A DNA stretch of 64,000 nucleotides from Lytechinus pictus (taxonomy: Eukaryota; Echinodermata; Echinoidea; Temnopleuroida; Toxopneustidae), in NCBI RefSeq assembly GCF_037042905.1, contig NC_087254.1:10897103-10961102 (forward strand), given 5' to 3'. Below the pieces are notes generated by a model, which was not told the origin of the DNA, did not search any database, and saw nothing but the letters and a program-made list of their open reading frames with translations. The translations under genes and the position numbers were made by a program. Positions 55,454 through 64,000 of this stretch are shown in pieces. Within the stretch, counting starts at the first letter, position 1; every line of letters begins with the position of its first letter.

Positions 55454-55469
55454 GTATTGAGCACCTAAA

Positions 55470-56122
55470 CCCGTTTCGTAAAACCTGTTACAAATTTGCA
55501 AAAACAGCTTTTCAGCTGTTATGAAACTTTCATTCATAAAATGCACTTGCAGAAGGAAAAAAAATCAAATTATCTGATTTGATCGGCTGATGGTAATCTT
55601 TTAATAAAAATTGTGCATTTCAGTGTTATAACAACACGTCTTTATGAAACGAGACCCTGTAACAAATTCAGTGAGTGCACAAGCTAGTCTGCAGGCACAG
55701 ACCCTGATTGAAATATGCAAGTCGATCTTCACACAAGACTAGCATAATTATGCAATTGGTTGTTTCTTCTGTACACAAGTTGTGGGCTACACATTCACAC
55801 CAACACCAATTCCTTGAGCGAAGGGTTTGCAAAGCAGACTATAGTATATGCAAAAGCGTGAAAATATTCAAGTTTTCTTGGAGGCACGAACCTACCAGTG
55901 GCGGATCTAGCTTTTTGCTACTAGGAGGGGGCGGGGGAGGGGTGTGACAGGTTCGTTTGACCCAGTGACGATGAGCTGCGACGCCACTGTTTCATAAATA
56001 GTATCAATTGCATAATATCTGTAACAAGCTACTATCAGCCAATCAAACTGAATGATTTCAATAGCTTTAATTAAACTGCTATTGGAAATTTGTTTTTATA
56101 ACAAGTTTTATGAAACGGACCC
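55470..56122. mobile_element. TIR element with CCGTTTCGTAAAAC ends, carrying a hAT relic
   Basis: Left cccgtttcgtaaaacctgtt and right aacaagttttatgaaacgga are inverted. Inside, 55898-55990 begins CAGTGGCGGATCTAGC and ends GACGCCACTG, a small hAT-like insertion. An internal repeat of the end motif occurs near 55640-55675. Confidence 0.65.
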
Positions 56123-56129
56123 ACAGAGA

Positions 56130-58680
56130 CCTTACCAACGCTTGTTACTCTGCCAAAGCATGGACCTACTATAAACGGAGCTATTACATCATTTTCAAAT
56201 CACTTTTTTGAGAGATGGCAGTTCAACCAAGGAAATACATATCTAAAAAATGTAATTCAATAAAATAAATCATCGAAATCGATGCAATTTCAAATGTTTA
56301 AATACGAAAATATTTGGTACAGATTTTATGTTAAAACACCAAGGAATGCTCGCTTATAGCCCCCAAAGAAGCCTTGAAATTAAGACAGAGAAAGCAATTC
56401 AGCTTTCATTTGATAGTACATTTCCTTTATGTATTTTAACCACTTTTTGATGGGTCAGCAGTCAGTCAATAAATCAACAAATCATTCAATATAGACCAAT
56501 ATATATTCAACGTATGTATCAATCCAATGTTTAATCGATCAATCAATCAATGAATCAACTAAACAACGGACCTACCAACCAACCAATCAACCGCTAAATC
56601 AACAATTTAATTCACCAACCAATCAATCAAATCTACTTATGAAAATGCATCCTTAAGGTAAACATATTGATCTTATTATCATACTCTCCCAATTCAATAT
56701 TTCTTGCTCAAACCACCAACTCCATAAGTCAAACTAAAATTGATATTGTCATGGGGGTAAAAACCAAACACTCAAACAATTATCTATGACAGATTATCAC
56801 TCATTCAAAAATTTATTTTACACACAAGTATTTACACATTATTAACAAATAATTATCAAGGTGATATATATATATTTTTACATTCACAAATGAATTGGCA
56901 CACAGCATACCGAAACTTGCTCTCAGAGTAATCAAAACCGACTGAAAGAAAAAATATATAGAAAATTTTATTTTTAACACAATTTTACATTCTGCATGAA
57001 TGGCAAAGTAGCAATTTTGGTATGAAGGTATGAGGACAAAATGGGGACAGTTTGGTTGGATGACTGTATTACATCACTTTCCTACTTGTGAAAATTCATG
57101 CAAGCAGAAATAAAATGAAGACAATATCAAAAGTCAAAGTACCCCAATGTCCAAGTTTCATGTAATGGACCCATTTACTTTCAAAGTTATAACATTTCAA
57201 AAGTTTAACTTTGGTTAAAATTCAAACCTGAAAAAATTGTATTTCTTACCAAGCAACAAACAATGGAACGAGTACGGTATTGAGACATTCAACTGTTGTT
57301 TGCAACACTCTGGAAATTGTACGTAAAAATAAAGGCTCATAGAGTCTAGAGTGGATTGTCAAAAAAAAAAGTAAGTTTTTCGAAGTGATGAGAAGAAAAT
57401 TTGAATTTCTCAATATTTTTTATGGACACTGATGAACTTTCATGGTACCAAAACATATGATCAGACTCAATTTCAGAAACACACAAAAGTACATTTCACC
57501 CCTTGGCCCACTGTATGAGAGGGGTCTCCCTCTCATACACCAAAGTTACATAATTCACTTTTGAAGTGGAGATCAACTCAACCGGCACTTGTGAAATATT
57601 CTCTACAGGAGAGCTTTATACTATTGGTGTGATGCAATGGTACACCTACAATTTATGCAAACTATAACTCTACAGTACCTCACGTTTTCTACCATTAGTA
57701 GTTTTTAAGTAGGTGGATAGAAATAAAACATTTTCTACAACCTCTGCATGAAGTAATTAAGACCATTGCAATAGTTTGTCTCGTACATCAGGACATCACA
57801 GTGAGCTAAATGGACAAAACTTATTGATCTGCAGTAGTTTCATATAAAGTCCATGGAGAAAACTAAATGGACAATCTTCACCGTATTGCATCCGTTTTTC
57901 AACAGGGCTACAGAATGGATACAAAGCAGCTAGAAAATGAGAGAGAGAAAAGTGCTACAAAACGCCAAGAGCTCATTGTCCATAGACAGTTTCTGATTGG
58001 TCAAATTCATTCTCCTCACCACTACACAATCAATTATTTTAAGACGGGTCATAAGAGGGTTTCTGATTGGTCAGTTTACCCTCTCCTTGCCATTTCACAA
58101 TTTGTTATATGGCCACAATCGTTGGATATTTTAATTTATGCATTGCCTTTTGTGTACAAAATCTCATAGGTCAAGGAAAGAAGTAAGTCATCATATCGGC
58201 ATCCATTAAGTGCCACCTGCATTGCATATTTTGAAAAGCCTTTGTGACCTCAAAATGGCTGTGATATATGCTTCAATCTAAAGTTGTTTTTTTTTAGGTT
58301 ACTGTAATTTCAAACCATCTTTAATATGCCACATGACACATTAATGGTTGTCATAAATGCCGTAAAATGCACCTTCATATACATAGAATTTCTCTTGAAT
58401 TTCGGTCTCACCTCGATCTACAGCCTTGGTAACATAATCCTCATGGTTATGACACAGTAATTCAGTCAACCTTTTCTGTCCCTGGCGTTTCCAATGGTTG
58501 ATATTTCTTATTTTGTATTGTTTATACTGAAATGTATTTTTGGATTATTTGCCAAATAAATAATAACAATAATAATTATGGTATATTCAAATCAAGATCA
58601 TGGACTTTATGTATAATATGATGATGAAACGTGAATATGATTGAAAATAACGACAACTTCTGCACATTTTCTTTTTTTGT
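56130..58680. other. Long stretch with no recognised gene
   Basis: Simple-sequence aatcaatcaa/accaacc occurs at 56475-56640. A direct repeat gtttctgattggtca is at 57989 and 58058. The 100-aa frame at 57867-58169 spans that repeat and has no recognised domain. Confidence 0.4.
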
Positions 58681-58700
58681 ACAGAGGTACATGTACAGCA

Positions 58701-59211
58701 CATACATTCGTTATTCCGAAGCTTCGTTATTCCGAAGGTTCGGATATTCCGAAGGTTCGTATTTCCGAAGGTTCGTAATTCCGAAGATTTGTTAGTCTGA
58801 AAACGAAATGAGGTTCGTTATTCCGAAGGTTCGTTAATCCTAAACGAAATGAGGTTCGTAATTCCGAAGGTTCGTTAGTCCGAAAACTAAATGATTAACG
58901 AACCTTATTTCGTTTTCGGACTTACGAACCTTCGGAACAAGGAACCTTATTTCGTTTTCGGATTAACGAACCTTCGGAACAATGAACCTTATTTCGTTAT
59001 CGGATTAACGAACCTTCGGAACATCGAATCTTATTCTGTTTTCGGATTATCGAACCTTCGGAATAACGCCACAAATGTTCGGATTAACGGACCCTTTTAC
59101 GTTTTCGGATTAACGAACATCGAGGTATAGGCAATTTACGTGTTTCGGAATTACGAACCTTCGAAATAAAGATCCTTCGGAATTAAAAACCTTCGGAATT
59201 ACGAAGTGTAA
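58701..59211. mobile_element. Array of TTCCGAAGGTTCGTTA palindromic repeats with 11-bp flanking duplication
   Basis: The left half (58707-58890) has gttattccgaaggttcgt units, and the right half (58895-59200) has the reverse complement, cgaaccttcggaataacgaa. About 8 units lie on each side. CATGTACAGCA flanks the block at about 58690-58700 and 59212-59222. The 79-aa frame at 58891-59130 is a periodic translation of the array (FGLTNLRN repeats), not a gene. Confidence 0.75.
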
Positions 59212-59224
59212 CCCATGTACAGCA

Positions 59225-60075
59225 TCCAAGGTGCGCATGAAGTACCATTTTAGTAATGCGTGCATTAATACAACTGCGTTGCATATAATTTTTAGACTGC
59301 CCTACGTGGTGCTAAAAGTGAATCCCACCAGAAAATGAAAATGAAGTGTTCAAGTTCTACCATGTTTTAGATATTTGAATTGTGAAGTCAGGTGATAAAA
59401 TATTACATTCCATAAAGTTTGTTTCTCTTGGCTCGCCGAACATTGTAGTGTTTTAACACTCGGCACGAAGGAGTGCATTTTGTGGTGGGGTTCACTAACT
59501 TTTGAGCACAACTGCATTTACGTATTAATAACGACTGCATTTTTTACTACAGCACCTGCTTTAATGCTCTTAATAATTTGTTCAATTTCATGTAAGCAAT
59601 CTACCATTATATGTGCTCATTGTCATCTAATATACAATAAATGTGCATTCATAATAAATATCAAATTTCCCTCATTAATCACATGTCTTCATGGCACAAC
59701 AGATAAAACTTTGATGACATATCCAATTAAGAGTTTACATGTATTGATTCATATTCCACTCCAGAGTATGCACAATGGCCCCATGCATTTCCAACGCTTT
59801 TTTAAGGAATCAAGTCATTTAATCAATTTAAGCTTTACTATCTTATCTACATGTATAATAAAAAATCCTATAGCATTTAAAAGGAATGGTTATTAGCAAC
59901 ATGTGGTAAATATTGTTTAAACTTTTGAAATTTCAAATAAATTCAAGAATTCTAAAAACATATCACATGATGCCAATCAGTATTATGTTGTTAACTGATT
60001 AAACAGCTCTTGTCAGAGGATACAAACACTATAACAGGTAGATTCAATATCTGTACATTATGAAACAGATGACCT
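59225..60075. other. Stretch with no recognised gene
   Basis: The 138-aa frame 59480-59896 has no recognisable domain or motif and low-complexity hydrophobic content; its coding status is unsupported. Confidence 0.35.
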
Positions 60076-60079
60076 TTAT

Positions 60080-60346
60080 GGGTGCATCGCGGTCTAGTGG
60101 TTCTGACTCTCTCCTTTGAAACAGAGGGTCGTGGGTTCGAATCGTAGCCATGGCGTGTTTTCCTTCAGCAAGAAATTTATCCACACTGTGCTGCACTTGA
60201 CCCTGGTGAGGTGAATGGGTACCCGGAAGGAGTGATTCCTTGCATGCACTGAGCGCCGGTGATGGTAGCTCGAGCTAAAGCCAGGGTAATAATAGCAGCG
60301 CTTTATATCCTCATGCAAAAAGCACTTTATAAATCCAGCTATTATT
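60080..60346 (+). repeat. Full-length tRNA-derived SINE
   Basis: The head has gcggtctagtggttctgact (A box region) and a clean B box (gggttcgaatcgt). The body and (TTA) tail match the 8177 copy. This is the best-preserved copy here, with an intact internal RNA polymerase III promoter. Confidence 0.85.
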
Positions 60347-60349
60347 AAA

Positions 60350-63235
60350 ACATACTTAGCATGTGACCCAGAGTTAGAGTTGTTTTGAAAACCCAGTGAA
60401 ATTTCGTGTTTTTTCCCTGAATTCTATGGATTTTTTCCTATTTTATAAATCATGGAAATCCAGAGACTCAATATAGGCCGGGGCGAACATCCGGACATTT
60501 TCAATCTCGTGCCCTCGCAACTGACCGGCTGATGAAAACAAAGCACTAGCGACCGGTACAGCAGCACCGCGTTTTGGCATGCCTACAATGCATAATACAT
60601 ACACAAACATTGTGTTCATACTTTGTGCTGAACGTTGTGATAATCGAGTTCACCCATTTCGTTATCTGGAAGTTTACAAATCTTTCTGAAATTTTCAGTG
60701 CCGTTTCTGACATTTGTTTTCATCGCACTAAGGTCAGTGCTGTCGTTGTCCAGCGGATGTGACGTCAATCAGCCCCCACCTATAACATGCCTATTAAATG
60801 GTGCACTAAATGTAATCAGTGGAATAATTCTTTTTGATTGGAAAAATGTAGCCAATTCATATTCACTCAACTAATGGGCAATAAATGAATATTGAATTAA
60901 AGCAGAGTACGACAAAAAGATTCCATTTCTGTACTGTCCATAATAAAGTAAATGGCTGAAAAGGTCATTCACATACAAGTACATTCAACAAATATATCAG
61001 GCTTTTGAAAAGTAGAGTGGAATTATTATTTATCCGAGGTTGGTCTGGCAATTACTATTTTTGCCGAGGGGAGAAGCCCCGAGGGAAATATAGTAGTTTT
61101 GCCAGTCCAACCAAGGATTGATCATTCCCACTAAGCTTTCGAAGGAAATGCCTGATATATTTGTTTTATATTCTACTTTTAATAATTTAGAACCAAAATC
61201 TATGCGCTGATCTTGCAGAGTCCGTTTAGGGCCTACTTGAATTGAATGACCTACTTTTCCTCAAGCCACCGCACTCAGCGGAACCTAATTAGTGCCTGCA
61301 CCGACGCATCACGGGACTTGCCCGGCAGAAGAGACAGCTTGCTGACCGGTACGCCCGAGTGTTTAGCTAAATGTCCAGTGTTCTGAAATAACGACTACAG
61401 AATATTGGTATAGCGAAAAATATATCGAGGTCTGACGTCACGCAACATCATAGTTAAAATATATTTGGTCACATGATGCTATGTGAACCAATCACTATAC
61501 AGGATCTAATCTATGTGGGATATAATACAATCTATGAATGATGGATACAATTTAGTTTCATGGATTTATTACTACCACCTGTTCACGTTTTAAAAAAGTT
61601 TTCCTATACTGGTATTTCTCCTGCAAAAGACAACTCATTGACTGGGAAGTTTGTCACGTAGATGCGATAACAACGTTACTCATATGGAAATAAAACAATA
61701 ACAATCACTGTATCAAATGGCCCGAATCCTCCAGCATCTTTAGGAATAATGTTAGAATTACTTGATATTTGAGAAGGAACTAAAAAAAATGGATATCAAG
61801 AATTCAGGTACCAAACAGAACAGGTATCAAAGCCTTAATGCCTGGCACATCTAGGTGCGGGCTGGGCCTATTTCCTTGACAGGCAATAATCAAGTATAAT
61901 AGGAGATTGTATTACAGGAAGGAAATTTAGAACCAAACTTTGTGGGTAAAACCAAAAAAACACCAACAAATACCACCATAGAAGGAAGAAAATTATCAAA
62001 ATATGAACTGAAACTTAAGAAATAAAGTTGTTTGTTATGGTTTCCATCTAAAAAAAACACCATTCTCGTTAAGTCAGTCGATCATGGTTTCAGTCTTAAG
62101 ACAAGCAGTTGATCATGGTGTCCTTCTTGCAACAATCTTTTTGAATTTATCGGTTTCTGTTTCCATAATCTGAACAAAAAAGCTGAAATTATTAATAAAT
62201 TGGAAGATATAACCCTGATATATCAACCACTCTACCAACCCAGAGAAAGTGGAAGACGAGAAATTCATACTGCAAATGTTAACCCAATCCCAAATAAGAT
62301 GGGAGGGGCCACATATTCTCCCCCACCCCCATTACCATATTTGGAATTGTTGCATAATGGCCCTGTTACTTATATTGATGGGTGTGTGTGTGTGGGGGAG
62401 GGTGGGTGGGTGTGTGTTTAGCATTGTGCCTCTTTTGGAGTCATATTTGTAGGCTTCAGATAAGTTACCGGTAATTAAAACGTTCATTCTGCGCAAATAA
62501 GTGAAGCAAAGCTTTTTAACCAATATCTGAAAAAATTGGCACAAATTCACCTTACAAAAGATAAATAAAGTATATTTTCATGTGTTTTTTTTTTATTATT
62601 TCAATTTATTAATTGCAAATGATTATCATCATCATATTGTCTATTTTCTTTCATTCTTCTGTTTTTTAAATATTTAATTTCATTCTATTCATTCACTTGT
62701 TTTACACAATTATTTATTTATTTGTATTAATATGTTTTATTTGTTTTATTTCTTTCTTTATTTATTTCATTATTCAAATATTCATTTATTTATCTACATG
62801 TATTTATTTATTTACTTACAGATATTTAAAATTTATTTTATTATTTTATTAACTATTACTTTTTTTTTTTTTTTGGGGGGGGGGGGTGGGGGAACTATAC
62901 AACATCATACTGCAAATGCATGTAAGGGAGTGTTCCTGTGACCAAAAGCACCCCACCCACCATTAGAGTGTCAGGAGTGGTAACAGAAAACTTGTTGGAA
63001 ATGTACAAAATAAAGATGTTTTTGCAATCAAACACCACTTTGAATAGTCTCACCACCACTCACTGTACACAATGCAGATCAGCTTCCGAAGAAGCCACGC
63101 CCACACTGTCACACCAACGAAACTGACTTGGGACCGAATAAAGCTTAATTACTTTATATTGAATGGCATATGCCATTGGTCAATTTTGAGTGCAACTGAG
63201 CCAGCAAACTTTGGTCCGGTGAACAATAACATGGA
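60350..63235. other. No gene; small foldback and simple repeats
   Basis: A foldback at about 60990-61165 pairs atatatcaggcttttgaaaa with gaaggaaatgcctgatatat around a gccgagg/cctcggc core. A (TTTA)n-rich block spans 62580-62870 and ends in a T tract and a G tract. Remaining frames lack domains. Confidence 0.45.
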
Positions 63236-63243
63236 TTTGCAAT

Positions 63244-63923
63244 CCAGGGCCCCTGTATTACAAAGATTGATTCGATCAATCTCAATTATACAACTCCCAA
63301 GAATGTTCTGTAAACTGATTGGTCCAAATCGGATCACATGATATTCAGCGAATTGCACTATCGCATCCAAAATGCACTATCCTGCACTCTGACGTCAGAG
63401 TGCAGGATGGTGCGAGTTCTGGAATTATCTAGAATTATCTAGAATTTAGACAAAATATAGTATTTGGGGCAATTCAGTAACATGGGTGAAGGAAGGTTGT
63501 ATAAAACAAACAATACACACATTCTTGTGCATAGATAGAGGACCTAAATAATGAACTCTCTGCTCGACTCGCAAAATGCACATACCGCACTCGGTCCTTC
63601 GGACCTCGGTGCGGTATATCCATTGGCTCTTCTCGCACATTGTTCATTATTTGGCCCTGCATGCACGGGCTTACATGCATTATTCGTATACTATATGGAA
63701 ATCCACCATTGTCATAATATTCCTACCAAAATTTTGCACAAAGTTCTTTTGTAAACAAAGAGGAGCACATCAAATTGTCAAGACAACAATGAATGTATTA
63801 GTATACATCATATCTAGAAAATATTTTGAACAAATTTGCATTTTAGATGTTAATGTCGTTGCTGGCCATCCACAGTTGTGGTTGATTGGATCAATCGCAA
63901 CTCTTTGTAAGACAGAACCCAGG
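63244..63923. mobile_element. GGGCCC-ended TIR element, 680 bp
   Basis: Left ccagggcccctgtattacaa, then agattgatt; right caatcgcaactctttgtaag, then acagaacccagg. The ends are inverted. It contains a perfect 30-base palindrome and a second hairpin near 63586-63620, suggesting nested insertions. Confidence 0.65.
63379..63408. repeat. Perfect 30-base palindrome with TGACGTCA centre
   Basis: The arms ATCCTGCACTCTGAC and GTCAGAGTGCAGGAT meet without a loop. The centre is a cAMP-response-element-type octamer, probably by chance of the palindrome. Confidence 0.9.
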
Positions 63924-64000
63924 AATACACTTGGACCTGGTATTGAAATGCATGGTGTTAACATGTGTTTGGAAAATTGCCAAAGCAGAAACTCTTTCTT

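Noticed and set aside
58891-59130. 79-aa frame with repeated FGLTNLRN
   Set aside because: A periodic translation of a palindromic DNA repeat array, not a repeat protein.
59480-59896. 138-aa hypothetical protein
   Set aside because: No homology recognised, AT-rich codons, no promoter or polyadenylation context; a chance frame in AT-rich DNA is likelier.
63379-63408. cAMP-response element
   Set aside because: TGACGTCA is simply the centre of a perfect palindrome inside a mobile element, with no gene beside it.

Overview
This is nuclear DNA of an animal, most likely an echinoderm and probably a sea urchin. The evidence is spliced coding exons with GT/AG borders, a vertebrate-like membrane transporter gene, intronless immunoglobulin-domain receptor genes, tRNA-headed SINEs and very many short inverted-repeat elements. 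The echinoderm call rests on remembered repeat families and was not checked. The window is AT-rich, and most of its 64 kb is mobile-element debris.

Layout. (1) 1-3.2 kb: palindromic and terminal-inverted-repeat (TIR) elements plus a SINE fragment. (2) 3.26-7.24 kb: a four-coding-exon gene on the + strand for an MFSD13A/TMEM180-like protein (474 aa). Its introns carry a TTAA-flanked element and a perfect 45-bp-arm hairpin. (3) 7.4-19.7 kb: no intact gene. It holds a broken Penelope-like reverse transcriptase, a SINE, several TIR elements, and a set of hAT-type elements inserted in and around a tandem array built on a GCGAGCGCGAAGCGCGAGC core. (4) 19.67-21.15 kb: a broken Ig-domain receptor gene whose start is replaced by an inverted-repeat element and which carries two frameshifts. 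(5) 21.4-26.1 kb: tail-to-tail Penelope-like ends in AT microsatellites, then a nearly complete non-LTR retrotransposon (endonuclease, reverse transcriptase and C-terminal zinc finger, one open frame). (6) 26.1-29.5 kb: a foldback element, a minisatellite, a hAT element with an 8-bp target duplication, and a TTAA-flanked element. (7) 29.9-32.5 kb: an intact intronless receptor gene (723 aa, four Ig-like domains, one membrane span, tyrosine-rich tail) with a TATA box and an AATAAA signal. It is the paralog of the broken gene 10 kb upstream. (8) 32.5-64 kb: no host gene seen. It holds tRNA-like SINE heads, a 28-bp minisatellite, LINE remnants, a 4-kb element with about 390-bp inverted termini, a mariner-like element with about 270-bp termini, tandem arrays, and many small TIR elements.

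The two Ig genes are the part most likely to matter to the host. They form a same-strand tandem pair, one functional and one decayed. The intact product looks like a cell-surface receptor with a signalling tail. The transporter-like gene shows no evident link to them. The Penelope-like ends carry hammerhead-ribozyme-like core motifs, and the hAT nest gives a readable insertion order.
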